Below are positions 45,184-57,839 of a stretch of DNA of 64,000 bases, one piece after another. The translations under genes and the position numbers were made by a program. The stretch lies in NCBI RefSeq assembly GCF_901000735.1, contig NC_081542.1, forward strand, positions 9,300,216 to 9,364,215, given 5' to 3'. Below the pieces are notes generated by a model. That model saw nothing but the letters and a program-made list of their open reading frames with translations, was not told where the DNA came from and did no database searches. Positions within the stretch are counted from its first letter, which is position 1. The number at the start of each line of letters is the position of its first letter. Source of the stretch: Corylus avellana. Taxonomy: Eukaryota; Streptophyta; Magnoliopsida; Fagales; Betulaceae.

Positions 45184-45763
45184 TTCTAGTCTTAGTATTA
45201 CGCAATACTGCCAATGCGTCTTTTGAAGGTTTTCGCCTTTCAGTGTTTTAATATATATATATATATATTATTATTTGAATTCTTTTATTTTTTTGAGTTT
45301 TGAATTGTTGTAGTAAGGGGTATTTATTTCTTGTGCATGTTGGTTTGTTTACATACTTGTTTTTACTTTTTATTGTTTTAATGTTTTCTTTATGTATCTA
45401 ATTTAAAATTATGTTTAGGGTATTTTAAAAATTTTGAATTTTTATTTCTAAGGCTCATATAGGCAAAAACATTGATTATTTAGGATTTTTATGCTTTTTT
45501 AGGTTTATTTTTTAATTATTTGAAACAATCACAATCAAGTCTTTTTAATTTAGACAAAAAGATTAATAGTTTTTTTTTTTTTAATTTAAGCCCAATACCT
45601 AAAATAAGCCCCAAACACTAATTATTTTCAAAAACCGGGTACCGGACCGGGTAAAACCGGAACCGGCCGGGAACCGGTTTCCCAAAACCAAGAACCGGGG
45701 TACCCCGGTTCCGGTTCCGGTTTTGGCCAAAAACCGGGAAACCGGACCGGGTTGACACCCCTA
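44953..45763. mobile_element. hAT-type non-autonomous element with dense CCGGAACC repeats at both ends
   Basis: Terminal repeats TAGGGGTGTCAAAA and GGTTGACACCCCTA, perfect 8-bp duplication CTTTTCCA (44945-44952 and 45764-45771). The left 130 bp and right 130 bp are tilings of AACCGG / CCGGTT units. The centre has two TA microsatellites. The 128-codon frame across the left end is a by-product of the repeats. Confidence 0.9.
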
Positions 45764-46095
45764 CTTTTCCACAAAAAAAAAAAAAAAAAAAAATTTAAGT
45801 AACTATTTTGACTATTCTAAGGACTTATTGAGATTATGTTTGATAAGCCTAAAAATGTTTGTAAGAAGAAAAAAGTACTCGTTTGGTAAAAAAGTTAAAA
45901 GAACTTTTAGGGGTTTAAAAAGCCTAAAAATTGTTAAAAAAATAATTAAGATAAAAACTTAAAAATAAAACTTTTACTCAAAAACTCACTTAAAAATTTT
46001 ATTCCTTAAATACAATTCTAAACTAGCTCTAAATATGAAAGCTGGTTTAATAAAATTTTATGTCGAACAGAAGAAAAAAAAAATTAAAAAATAAA

Positions 46096-46800
46096 ACTTT
46101 ATGTCGATTCATAGAGGTAGCTAGAAAAGTTTTCACCTGCAAAGGCCGTTGGCTAAGGGAAAGGTAAAACAATAACTACTATCCGCAACAGTGAAGGGTG
46201 CTGCCAGCTTTTCTGTCTGATGGTGATGGAAGATTGTTTTTGGAGGACTGCCCGGACCATGACTAGGGTTCACAGCTGCCACCTAAATTACTGTACTACT
46301 TTTATATATGTTATTTTATAGACTTTAACACTGTTTTTATAGGATTGTGATGATATAATAATAAAAATTAACTCCCAATGTTTCTTTGTAGAAACCTTTA
46401 CTTATTCAAAATTTAAATTTACTGTAATGTCATTTTAATTACATAACAGTTGTGGAATCGTTTATTAAATAGTTTTTCACTTTAACTTTTATATTGTTGA
46501 ATAACAAAACTGGTTTAATAAAGGAAAATGATAAATATCATTCTCTCAATTATTTTCGCATAGTAAAATAAGTAAATCTATTATTAATTTTTTTTGTGCA
46601 ATTTACATGAATCTACTGCCATTAAATTTATAAAAATAGATAATTAAATTTAATAATACTCTTAAGAATAGTACGTGGAGTAGCTAGCAAAGGCTGCACC
46701 TGCAAAGCCAATTGCTAGAAGAGATAACAATAAATACTATCCGCAATGGTGAAGGGTGCTGCAAGCTTTTCTGTCTGATGGTGGTGGGGGAAGATTGTTT
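46096..46800. repeat. Diverged repeats in the 44-47 kb region
   Basis: 46096-46245 and 46675-46800 share TAGCTAG, ACCTGCAAAG, ACTATCCGCAA, GTGAAGGGTGCTGC, AGCTTTTCTGTCTGATGGTG and AAGATTGTTTTT. Separately, 46265-46440 matches 44185-44365 (GCCAC-TAAATTACTG, CTTTTATA, GATGATATAATAATAAAAAT against GATGTAATAATTAAAATTA, TTTCTTTGTA). Probably an old repeat family; no coding sequence. Confidence 0.6.
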
Positions 46801-47899
46801 TTCATTTTTATAGCCATAATTATTGTCTTCTGAAGAGTGGGAAGGGAGAGTAGAAGAAAAGTTGTGTCAGATCTAGGTTGACAGTTTACTTTCTTAAGAT
46901 GGTGAAAGTGATTTTGGAAAGTAGTTGGAAGTCCACCAAACCTCTTAAATTTTAATCTCTTTCCTTTGAATTGTTCCACATTTGAGAAAACCGTAACAAA
47001 TTCACTGTCCCGACAAATTGATATTTGGGACAGTGGAGTCAAAAAAAAAACATAAATTAATAAATAGGCTTATTTAGTAGACTGTATATAGTTACAGTAT
47101 AATTGAAATAATATGACAATAAAAATAAGCAAATACTTTTTTTTTTACAAGTGTTAATTTAAGTATTGATTTTTATTACTACATTATTAAGTTTTATACA
47201 ATTGTTTGGTATGAGAAATAGGCACTATTTGGTCATCAAAATTAGATTTGAAAAACTTTTCAACACCCCAGTGTTTTGGTGTAAAAAAGTTTGTCTTTTT
47301 AGGTGAAGTTGTGAAATCGTCACCGGAACCATCACCTTGACGTCCTAATGTTAATCGTGAATTGTAATGCCACAATAAAATTAATTAATTTTATGGTTCA
47401 CTTTCTAGTCTCATTTCTCAACGAATAAAATTCAGAGATATCACACTACTCGAAGAGAGCCTGTAGTGGAAGACTTTTTACTTTTACATATAGATTGTTA
47501 GTAATTAACTCACAATTATTTAAAGTCTGGCATCATAACACATAATAAAATCTCCAAATGTTACAATTAAACCACAATCATCAATGTATAACATAAATAT
47601 TACAAAAACAAATCTATGAGTCATAAAAACATTAAATCTCAAGGTCTAGTCTTAAGAAAGTAAACTAAATGTACGATTTTGATCATCTCATAGCGAGTGC
47701 TTCCATCCTCGTCCCACATGTTCTTCAGCCACTTGGAATCTAATTCCTCAAAAATAATCCTGACTATATCCCTCAAAAGAACCTGACAAAATTAGAAGAA
47801 AAAAAACATGTGGAACTGAAAAAAATCGCTGAAGATTTCAATCACTTTGGTATAAGATGTTTAATTATGTTGTTACCTTACACAACAATAATGAATAAT
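46801..47899. other. Intergenic, no gene recognised
   Basis: The frame at 47042-46737 (minus) has no domain I recognise. Otherwise AT-rich unique sequence. Confidence 0.4.
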
Positions 47900-49700
47900 A
47901 TGGAATCGAAAAAAAAAAAAGAAAGATTAAGAGAGAGTCAAGACACATATTTACGTGGTTTGGCAATGTACCTACGTCCGCAGAGAGTGCGGCTGTATTT
48001 TACTATTAATGGTTCAGGATTACAACATAACATATATATAGGAAAACCCTAATTGTACAGGCGTATCTTAGAAATCCCCAAAATACCCCGTACCATCCCG
48101 CTCCATGAATGCCGCTTCACTTCGTTCACTCCGCTCTATATACTCGGCCAACACTGGTGTTCTAATATTACTCTCTATGCATGAAAGAATATGAGCCCTT
48201 AGTTCCAACAATCTCCATCTTGGCGAGTATTCACCTCTTCGAAGATAATCATTTAGGTTCACCTTGAACTGATAAGTTTGGGGATGCTGCTGCCACTCTT
48301 CTTCTCTCTAGCACCTGGAGACATTTGTCAAGTCCAAGTAATGCTTGAACTTATCTGCAGTAACAAGCTTCGTCAACATGTCCGCTGCATTCTCAAAAGT
48401 GTGAATCTTTTCAAGTAACAATTCACCTGTAGCAACTAATTCCCTGATCTTGTGAAACCTCACATCAATGTGCTTGGTTCTCGCATGATACACCTAGTTT
48501 TTTGCCAAGTAAATGGCGCTCTACCTGTCACAATGCAACGGAACTCTACCTTGCTGAATACCCAATTCCTTGACTAACTCTATGAGTCATAAAGCTTCCT
48601 CTGTAGCCTCAGCCGCCTCCATGTACTCTGCCTCAGTCGTGGACATCGCAACCGTGGACTAGATCATAGACTTCCAACATATGGGTCATTCTACAAGAGT
48701 GAACACATAACCCATGGTCGACCTCATGTCATCCAAATCCTTACATAATCTGCATTCACATATCCCACAATTGACAAATCACTCTTCTATCTGAAAAAGT
48801 TGATGTCATAGTCTGTAGTACCTTTCAAGTATCTGAAAATCCATTTGACTGCATCCCAGCGTTGTCTCTCTGAATTTGCCATATACTTGCTCACCACACT
48901 GATTCCATGAGCCAAATTTGGCATGGTACATACCATAACATATATCAGACACCCCTCTGCACTAGCATATGAGACCTTAGACATGTTTTCAGTTTCTTTA
49001 ACTATCTTTGGACACTGTGAAGTAGACAAACAGAAGTGATTCGCCAAAGGTGTACTCACTGGTTTTGCATGCTTCATGCTAAACCTCGCTAGTACCTTAT
49101 TCACGTAGCCGGCCTGAGATAGCCACAATCTCTTGGCATCTTTGTCCCTACGAATCTCTATCCCAATAATCTTCTTGGCTGCACCCAAATCTTTCATGTC
49201 AAATTATTTACTTAACAAAACTTTTAGTTTGTTGACCTCCACTATACTCTTTGTTGGAATAAGCATATCATCCACATACAGTAACAGAAAAATAAATGAG
49301 CCATCATCAAGGTTCCTCACATACACACAACAGTCATATTCACATCTCCTTTAGCCAATTCTGATTATGTAGGAATCAAACCGCTTATACCACTGCCTTA
49401 GAGACTACTTCAGCCCATAAAGTGACTTCTTCAATTTACAGACCATGCCTAGGTTTACTAAACCCTTCTGGTTGCTTCATGTAAATTTGCTCATCCAAAT
49501 CACCATGGAGAAAATCTGTTTCCACATCCATTTCCTCCAATGCCATGTCATAATGAGTTACCAACACCAATACCACTCTGATGGCAGTATGTCTGACCAC
49601 TGGGAAAAATATTTCCTCACAATCAACCCCTTTCTGCTGTGAATAACCCGTTGCTACTAGGCGAGCCTTGAACAACCTTTTTTCGATACTTTTCTTGAAT
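47900..49700 (-). pseudogene. Ty1/copia 3' half: RT, RNase H and 3' LTR, decayed
   Basis: Minus strand, reading down: FKARLVATGYSQQKGVDCEE, VETDFLHGDLDEQIYMKQPE and GFSKPRHGL are copia RT motifs. MKDLGAAKKIIGIEIRRDKD, LWLSQAGYVNKVLARFSM and FRYLKGTTDYD follow after a frame break. RTKHIDVRFHKIRELVATGE is the RNase H end. The purine-rich GATGGAGATTG is followed by a 3' LTR starting TGTTGGAACT at 48210; its left end, near 47900, is not fixed. Multiple stops. The 5' half is absent. Confidence 0.82.
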
Positions 49701-49829
49701 ACCTATTTACACCTTATCGCCCCCTTCCTCTCTAGAAGTTCCACCAAATCTCACGTTTGGTTCTTATATAGGGACTCCTATTGTGCCAAATACCCACCTA
49801 AATTAATAGGCGAATTTTTGGTACGTTTT

Positions 49830-51300
49830 AACTCGCAAGTGCACAAGATCAAAACAATAGTATATGGTGCAAGTACGAGATCATTCCAACGATGATTGTT
49901 GATTTTGTTTAGAATTGTTTTTCTAAATTAAAATACCAAAATTGTCACGAAATTGATATTATAAAAAGAAATAAAGATAAATGTAAAAGTAGGGCTTTAA
50001 TATCCACCACTAATCATACTCAGTTAATATAACAATATGCCAATGTTCCAATCATATCAAGATTACTTAATATTTGCCACCACTAATCAACCTAAGATTA
50101 CACAAAAACGTCTCCGTTCGCATTGCACGACGGAAAGGAAAAAGGCCAACATTGCGCTTGGGTTGATAGGGGTATATCCAGTCCTCAAGAGACCTTGGGC
50201 CCGTTGTATCGCCTTTGACCCACTTGGATTAAACGCCCAAACTCGGCTCCCCAAGATCAAAAATGGATGCATGGCATAATAATTGCTACTCTTTACTTTT
50301 TCTATGATTATTCGCTCTTTACTTTCAAGGCATATTAAGCCATGCAAGCATACATACATACATACATACATCCGATCATGCATCCATTCATGCAGGCATC
50401 CACTCATACATGCATCCATACATATACCTATGGACTCATGTTTTAAACCTCATACTACTCGAACAGTGCACGAGTATGCCTACATACCAATTAAATCACC
50501 ATCTTCGGATGTACAATGTATCTTCTTGGGCCTGCTAGCACCAAACTCTTCTCCCAAAATCAAAATCAATTATAGAGTAGTTAGTGCGAGGATTTTTCCC
50601 GACTTTGGTGGAACATGCTCGGATCGAATTCAAAGAAATATATACAAGAGTTGCAAAAAACAAAGGTAACAATATTGGTGCGAAGAAAATAAATTAATTC
50701 TCATTAGGCCACCACTATGACCTAAGGGAATGGCAAGGTATTGATGAGATAAAATATTTCTCGCTTTTACCAAGCTAGGGCAAATGCCCATTGTTAATGA
50801 AAATCCCATAGCTCATTAAGCACATTAAGCACAAGCCCTCAAAACCAGGTGTTATCACTAGGTCCACCTCAAATCATATAGTTGGGCGCAAGATCCTGCA
50901 GGTCCAACGATCAAGGGAGCCCAATCAAGGCTCAACAGACCCAATCCAGGCATAACAAACTAAATCTTGTCAAAAGGAGTCCAGGTGCATGTGGAAATCA
51001 TCATGCAAACCTCTCCAAAGATTGTCATAGAGATAATCGCTGATCAACCGTTCCCAAAGATTAGGGAAATCGAGTACGAATCCCAGAATGACTCTTACTC
51101 TCAGCTGCATCTATAAAAAGAGCAACCTACCACAACACCAAATACAGTGAATTCTATCTCTACTACTTTCATTTCATTATCATTACTCTATTGTTATTTA
51201 CTCTCATTCTCTATAATTCTAACTTCGGCGTCGGAGGTGGAACGACTACCACACCCCCCACTTTGCAGCCTTCCATCATTGATCCATTTTTTTACTCTTA
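49830..51300 (+). mobile_element. Degenerate LTR-retrotransposon sequence (gypsy-like LTR near the right end)
   Basis: About 50700-51300 reads like a Ty3/gypsy LTR: CATCTATAAAAAGAGCAACC promoter text, then CTAACTTCGGCGTCGGAGGT, a phrase common near the end of such LTRs in plants. 50340-50425 is a CATA/CATC short-tandem repeat. No clear coding sequence. Boundaries approximate. Confidence 0.45.
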
Positions 51301-51350
51301 GCAGGTTTTACAATCAAGTTGCTACCAGTGTTGACAATTGTCTCAACACG

Positions 51351-51590
51351 TATTATCTTATTGATAGATTGATTCGTCATGTTTTAACTATTCCAGTGTC
51401 TACAACAACTACCGAACGAGCATTCTCAGCTATGAAAATTGTTAAAACAAGATTTCATAAGAAAATGGAGGATGAATTTCTTGCGGATAATTTAATTGTC
51501 TACATTGAAAGGAAAATTTCCGAAAACCTCAATTCAGATTTGATACTTTATGATTGTGTTTCTCTAAGACCACGTAGAATGCAATTTTAG
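51351..51590 (+). pseudogene. hAT transposase C-terminal dimerisation region, fragment
   Basis: The frame ending at 51590 contains YYLIDRLIRHVLTIPVSTTT, TERAFSAMKIVKTRFHKKME, DEFLADNLIVYIERKI and a terminal stop. This is the hAT-dimer region of the TTF-type zinc-finger transposases (same group as the N-terminus at 33113). Everything upstream is missing, and the frame before it is LTR-like sequence, so it is a fragment. Residues that normally vary are kept and there is no stop, so it may be fairly young. Confidence 0.82.
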
Positions 51591-51705
51591 ACACTTTGTA
51601 TTTTGTTTTGTTTTTTGTTTTTTTTTTAACAATAGTTGATTGACAATGCAATATCAACAAAGTAAAATAAAAGTTGGATAAAAGTGTAATTTCTAGCATC
51701 CATCT

Positions 51706-51715
51706 CTCTCTCTCT

Positions 51716-51755
<40 letters not shown>
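51706..51755. repeat. CT/TA microsatellite
   Basis: TCTC run passing into a TA run between the hAT fragment and the next MITE. Confidence 0.95.
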
Positions 51756-51760
<5 letters not shown>

Positions 51761-51773
51761 AAATGATATATAA

Positions 51774-52196
51774 GAGCACTAGCGACAGACTCCTTAAATC
51801 CCATTCTTTTCCATAAATGCAGAGAAAACTCTTAAAAAAACTTGCAACGCTCCATTGGTGTTCCCTAAGAACTCTAGCAATAGCTTTCCTAAATCCAATT
51901 CCCTTTCCAAAATGCACAGAAAACTCTTAAACATTCACTTGAAATAGACTTCTTTGGTGTTCCCTAAATTTAAGGTTTTCTCTTTTTTCTCTCTAATTCC
52001 TCTAATATTTATTTGAAACAATATTTAAATGGTTTTTCTTTACTCTCTATTTCCCCTAACATTTAACATAAAGAATATTTAAATGGTATAAGGAAATGAT
52101 AAATGAAGCTACAGTGGAGTTTATTTAAATTGGCAAAAAAAGTAGTTTGGTTTTCTATATTTAAGAAAAATCTAAGGAAAATTGTTGCTAGTACTC
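51774..52196. mobile_element. PIF/Harbinger-type MITE
   Basis: Ends GAGCACTAGCGACA and TGTTGCTAGTACTC are inverted; both sides carry TAA (51771-51773 and 52197-52199), the 3-bp duplication of PIF/Harbinger elements. The interior has repeated CTCTAGCAATAGC and CCTAAATCC-like text. Confidence 0.72.
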
Positions 52197-52199
52197 TAA

Positions 52200-52970
52200 A
52201 CCAAGAGAAACCGAAAGGAATTGGGTAGCATTTTCACTTCTCTTATAACAATTTATTTTTTTTAGAAAAAATGCTTTCTCTTTCCACTTGCATTTATTCG
52301 GCAAAAAAAAAAAATTTAAATGGCTTTCTCCTTTCTCTTTTTTCTCTCTAACATTTATCTGATAGAATATACTCTTTTAAAGAATATTTAAATATATAGT
52401 ATAGAAAAAGAAAAAGGAAAGCTACGTACTATCAGTGCTATAACCAGTGAGATAACCGTTTTATGAATTTTTTTTTTCTTTTATTTAAAGGGGCTGTTAA
52501 CAAAAATGTAACAATTAAATCGAAAGAAAACAAAAAATAATAAAATAATAAACAAAAAGGTTTGACTCTTAATGTGTCTTGAGTGTTGACTTCACGCACG
52601 GGATGGAGAACGGCCCCTAGAGTTAAGTGATAATTAAGGCAATTCCCATTTAAGCGATATATGTAGTTAATTTCATGTTTTTTTTTTTTTAATTAATATA
52701 ACTTCACAAAAATTTTCACTAACAACTTTTTATTAGACGAATTGAATAATAAAGATAAATTCCGACAGATATATTACCCATTGCTAGACTGTCACATTTA
52801 TCAATCGAAATGGAAAATTCAAGACGTCATGATGAATATTGAATAGTACTCAACAATGCAAAAAAAATAAAAAATAAAAAATAAAATTACTTCACCAAGA
52901 TTCTCTTACTCCTTGTCTCTATCCAGTGGTGGTGGTGGTAGCACAAACAATTTAATGTGATACGCATAAT
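52200..52970. other. Upstream region of the GDSL gene
   Basis: AT-rich, with no further gene or bounded repeat recognised. Confidence 0.4.
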
Positions 52971-52977
52971 GGAGCTT

Positions 52978-52984
52978 TATATAA
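52978..52984 (+). promoter_or_regulatory. TATA box of the GDSL gene
   Basis: TATATAA inside the palindrome CTTTATATAAAG, 99 bases before the ATG. It is in a normal place for a plant gene with a leader of about 70 bases. Confidence 0.7.
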
Positions 52985-53082
52985 AGCCACGGGTACGTAT
53001 TCACTCACTCACGAGTTGGCTTGCTTGCTAGTCTACACAAAAGGGCTGTCTCCTCCAGCTTCTAGCTTGCAAGTCCATTTCA

Positions 53083-56021
53083 ATGGAAAGCATAAGCTTT
53101 CTGGGTTTTCTTTCTCTGCTTCTAACTTTGACTAGTTTTTCTTCCCGAGCCGAGGCTCGAGCTTTCTTTGTTTTCGGCGATTCTTTGGTTGATAATGGCA
53201 ACAACGACTACCTCGCCACCACTGCCCGCGCCGACTCCTACCCTTATGGCATTGACTCTCCGACTCACAGAGCTACCGGTCGTTTTTCAAACGGGCTTAA
53301 CATCCCGGATATTATCAGTAGGGTTCTACTCTACATACATTAATTAATATTTGTGTTATTTACTGAACTATATGTCGTTTTATTACTTGATTAATGTTAT
53401 GCTACATGTTTTGTCAGGTGAGCAAATGGGCGCGGAAACCACGTTGCCGTACTTGAGCCCACAGCTCACCGGAGAAAGACTGCTTGTCGGTGCTAACTTT
53501 GCTTCTGCTGGGATTGGAATTCTCAACGACACCGGAGTCCAATTTGTAAGCCAAAGCAAACTAATTATTGTTATTGTTCTGTTGGATTTTTGTTGTTATT
53601 ATTATTATTGTTTTCATTTTCAAAGTAACACTGTAATTTTACTCTGTTTTATCGGATAAGATAACTTATATTTTCGAGTAATACTAAATACTACCTATTT
53701 ATCTCCACTTTTATCTCAGTCAGCCTCACTCAACTATTCGTCAACTTTTGAATTTATTTTTTATTTTTTTAAGGGCTTATACAAAGACCGATGAGTAGTA
53801 TCATATTAGCTCAGTCTGATTAGAGTAATTATATAATGAAAGTGTAATACTTAATATTATTCTATGTTTTATTAATAATATTTAGTATATTGCTATATGA
53901 CTGTAATACAACTTAACGATGTAGCAGTCAAAGTAACCTTTAGGTAACACTTGTAAAAGAAAAATTGTTATACAAATTGTAATACAACTTGACGATATGG
54001 TAGTGAAAGTAACCCTTAGATCAGCATTTGTAAGAGAAAAATTGTTATACGACTGTAATACAACTTGACGATATGGCAGTGAATATTGTAACCCTTAGAT
54101 CAGCACTTGTAAAAGAAAAATTATTATACGAATGTGATAAAGCTTTATGATGTGACAGTAAAAATGAGTTATAGCCTTAGATAAGCACTTGTAAGAGAAA
54201 AATTGTTATACGACTGTAATACAACTTGACGATATGGCAGTAAATATTGTATCCTTTAGATCAACACTTGTAAAAGAAAAATTACTATACAACGAGTGTG
54301 ATAAAACTTTATGATGTGACAGTGAAAATAAGTTATAACCTTAGATCAGCACTTGTAAAAAAGACAAAATCCAATGACTAATTTTTCAATACCACAATAT
54401 TCTAATTGTACTGCAGTCATATAGCATTCTAGTTTTTTATTTTTATTTTTTTTTATCATAAAATTAAATTATGAAAATTGTTTGTTTAATTTGCAGCTAT
54501 ACATAATCCGAATGTACCAACAACTGTTGTACTTTCAACAATACCAACAACGGTTGAGCGCTCTCGTCGGAGCCGACCAAGCTAAGCAGATTGTAAACGA
54601 CGCGCTGGTCCTCATCACCGTAGGAGGCAACGACTTTGTGAACAACTACTACTTGGTCCCCTTCTCCGCAAGATCTCGCCAATTTGCTCTCCCGGACTAC
54701 GTTGTCTATGTCGTTTCGGAGTACCGAAAACTTTTAATGGTAATTAATTATATTTATGTTATATTGTTACAATAATCACTTTTAATTGAATTAATATTTT
54801 GATAATTCCTTCAATATTAGATTACATGTTATAAATATTAAAAAAAAAACTAAAATAATTATTAATTAGTATTTTATACTCTTGAAATGACTAATGTAGA
54901 ACATAACCCTATTTTCATGTCGACTAATGCTACTTTTCCTACTCATTTATGTATGAGTGGCAGACATAGCATACTGGTTAACCTAACTTTTAGCGTCAAT
55001 CATTTTATGAAAACCAAAAAAAGAAAGTTGGTTAAAATATGCCATTTATGACGAATTAGGATCCTCTACAATTTTAGAAAAAATATAGTAGATTCTCAAA
55101 TTGCATGCTTTTGATTATTGTTAGGCATCGAAACTCTTGAAAATTATCACCTATTGAAAATGTGATATATTTTCAGTTGTGAATTAAGTATATTTTTATT
55201 ACGTTCTTACGATCTATGTTGTAAAAAAGATTTGACCAAAAAATTATCTTTTAATTTTATAAAGAAGAAGCGTTTTTACAAAAGTGAAGAAGAACCTTTT
55301 CGAAAGGAAATTATTTTTGGTTACCTCGATAATATGCCACATTTTTAATGTATAACATTTTTTAAGCGTTTTAATACATAAAAACAGTTTAAATAATGTA
55401 ATTTGAGAATCTATAATTTTATAGAAATTATAGAAAATCCTAATCCATTTATAACACCATATTTCACAATTTGAGTTTAATTCATTGCGGCTGTGTTTGA
55501 CAAAGGATCGGACCGGACCGGACCGACGGAAAAACCAAATTTTTTTTTTTAAAATCAATTCTAATATTTTTACTTTTTATATTACATGAATCACTTTTTA
55601 TTACTATTTAAATAAAAAAATTATTACGAAATAAATTTTTTCACTTTTTAATTCTTATTTTTTTCTCTTATATTAATCAAATTTACTACGACAGTGTTTC
55701 ACACCCTTTTTCTCTGATCCATTGTCGAACACGGTTGTAAAACCATAAATGGTAGTCGAGAGACTCAACACGAAGGTCACACGAAAGTAGGAAGAAAATA
55801 ATAATGGTGAGTGGGGACGCATTTATGATTATTTATGACTCATATTTATGTGATGTACGTGAGGGAGGCAGCTTGGAGTTATTGTAAGACAATTTGGTTG
55901 GTGAGGCCAACAACGATTCTGCCACTATTAAAGCCTTGGTCACCAACCAACACCAAGTCTTTAGGTTACCACGTCAGAGTTATATGGCAATTAATACATA
56001 AGCATCCTAAATAACATAACA

Positions 56022-56059
<38 letters not shown>

Positions 56060-57671
56060 TGTTATGTTATTAACTTATTGAGATTGATCGATCGGCTTGT
56101 GTTTGAATATGCAGAGAATATACGAGCTGGGAGCACGGAGGGTTTTGGTGACAGGTACAGGACCGCTGGGCTGTGTTCCGGCGGAGCTGGCCATGCGTAG
56201 CAGAAATGGTGAGTGCTCGGAGGAGCTGCAACGAGCCACAAACTTGTTCAACCCACAAGTGGCTCAACTGCTTAATCAACTTAACAGAGAGATTGGGTCG
56301 GATGTGTTCGTTTTCGGAAATGCTTTTGACATGCACATGGATTTTGTTAGCAATCCTGGAGCTTATGGTACGTACTATGCATGCATCTCAACCTGGCCTC
56401 CATAAATAATTTATTATACTTTGCAGCAAATTAAGTTATTTTTTAAGAATATTGAATATTTTATATTTTATTATATATAATGAGTCTTGGTGGATCAAAT
56501 ATTATGCACAGAACGCGATTCAAGAATTAATAATTAATGTGACACAACGACTCACACTGTCACACATACGCAGAGGAGGCAGAAATGTTGTATTGAAGAG
56601 GGAATTTGTGGGGCCACCGGGAGTAAATGCCAGATTAAGTTAGGGTGGCTTAAAAATAACAAGAATTAATGCTAGGTTTTTAATACTTTTCTCAAAAATT
56701 TGGTTTAGAATTGATGTGTCACTATTATGGGATTTATTATTTTAATAAATAAAAGCATGCATGAAATAATATCACATCTGTCAAATTTTTACTGTCACAT
56801 CATTCTTTTGAAAAAATGCTAGGTATTTTAACTCTCATGTTTCATAATAAAAATCTATGCAACTTTCGTAAAATTGAACAATGTGAGTAAAAATTAGTTT
56901 TTAGATTAACACTTAATTTTTTGTTTTATAAGTACTGATTTTTACTGTCACGTCATTTTGTTGTATGGCAGTTGTACAAGAGTCTACAAAATAATATTAA
57001 TATTATTCTAAAAATTTAACTTAGAGACGAGTAATGCTGAAAATTATATTTTTATCCCACAACTATTCCACAATGCTAGCGTATCAGTCTTAACTAATTA
57101 TTATGAAAAAAAAAAAGAATTAAGAATTGGTTGAAACTTTCACTTTAGGGTTTAGAAAACAGAGGCCGAATCTATAGCTGCCAGCAAATAGGGGTGGCGG
57201 ACCCAAGTGAAGGTTTGGTAGGGATTGGTCCTCCAAAATTTTAAAACTTCCCCCTTAATTTTTTATTTTTAAAATATTCCCTTAAAAACATTTTTTTTTA
57301 TATAGTTTTGTCCATCTCAAACCTAAAAATCTAGCTCCGGCACCCCTAGTTGCAGAAGTAGGGTTTGTACATGTTTGAGTAGTCTGAAGTGTGAAGCAGT
57401 AAGAGATGAATAAGAAGATGATTGTGATGGTTTTGTAGGATTTGTAACATCAAAGATAGCATGCTGCGGGCAAGGGCCATACAACGGGATCGGACTATGC
57501 ACGCCGGCGTCCAACCTGTGCCCGAACAGAGACATTTATGCTTTTTGGGATCCATTTCATCCATCTGAAAGGGCCAACAGGATCATCGTACAAACAATCA
57601 TGACTGGATCCACCAAGTACATCAACCCAATGAATCTCAGCACCCTTCTGGCCGTCGACTCCAGGACCTGA
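53083..57671 (+). CDS. GDSL esterase/lipase, complete, five exons, 363 residues
   Basis: A secreted SGNH-fold hydrolase acting on ester bonds in lipids, cutin/suberin precursors or acylated metabolites; the substrate cannot be told from sequence. Exons 53083-53317, 53418-53545, 54497-54739, 56115-56367 and 57439-57671 join in frame to 1,092 nt with TGA, the usual five-exon plan. Residues 1-25 are a signal peptide with a leucine-rich core. Block [14 protein letters not shown] has Ser34; block II has Gly in NFASAGIG (about 105-112); block III GGNDF has Asn166; block V DPFHP has Asp324 and His327, so the catalytic set is complete. [18 protein letters not shown] and [19 protein letters not shown] are strong subfamily matches (At5g33370/LTL1-like, from memory). 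Introns contain a minisatellite and MITEs without harming splice sites. Confidence 0.95.
53890..54365. repeat. Minisatellite in GDSL intron 2, about six units of 75-80 bp
   Basis: Units share GTAATACAACTTGACGAT, GGCAGTGAA, CCCTTAGATCAGCACTTGTA and AAAGAAAAATTGTTATAC. Two types occur: A with TAATACAACTTGACGATATGG, and B with GTGATAAA-CTTTATGATGTG. Their order is A A A B A B, suggesting duplication of an A-B pair. Starts are near 53896, 53971, 54046, 54126, 54208 and 54290. Confidence 0.85.
55052..55445. mobile_element. Foldback MITE in GDSL intron 3
   Basis: Arms: AGGATCCTCTACAATTTTAG and AGATTCTCAAATTGCAT at the left, ATGTAATTTGAGAATCT and AATTATAGAAAATCCTAATC at the right. Flanking 9-mers CATTTATGA (55043-55051) and CATTTATAA (55446-55454) match 8 of 9. 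A related right half lies at about 59440-59555. Confidence 0.72.
56026..56056. repeat. TA microsatellite before GDSL exon 4
   Basis: TA run ending 58 bases before the exon 4 acceptor. Confidence 0.95.
57187..57352. mobile_element. Short hAT-like MITE in GDSL intron 4
   Basis: Ends AATAGGGGTGGCGGACCCAA and TCTAGCTCCGGCACCCCTA resemble the ends of the hAT element at 32221-33695. Flanking 8-mers do not match, so boundaries are uncertain. Confidence 0.45.
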
Positions 57672-57820
57672 TCGTCTTTTGCTCTTACAAATCACGTCTT
57701 TAGATCTTTTTATGTATTCATGTTAGTTTGAAATTGGGTGGTTATTAATTATATTGTCTTTCTTATCATGGAAATTGTGTAGAGTACGATGTTTCAGATT
57801 CATATATAGTTTTTGGGGCT

Positions 57821-57830
57821 AATAAATAAA
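57821..57830 (+). terminator. Likely polyadenylation signal of the GDSL gene
   Basis: AATAAATAAA 150 bases after the stop codon, followed by AT-rich sequence. Confidence 0.5.
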
Positions 57831-57839
57831 ATCATTAGT

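Noticed and set aside
44865..45251. 128-codon frame with TGKPEPGPENRETGKPETGK repeats
   Set aside because: It is a translation of the CCGGAACC tiles at the hAT element's end and the adjacent TA run.
55495..55535. GGACCGGACCGGACC short repeat as the end of a hAT element
   Set aside because: No matching terminal repeat or 8-bp duplication was found around it.
56452..56643. Small frame in GDSL intron 4
   Set aside because: Falls between two well-supported exons and has no homology I recognise.
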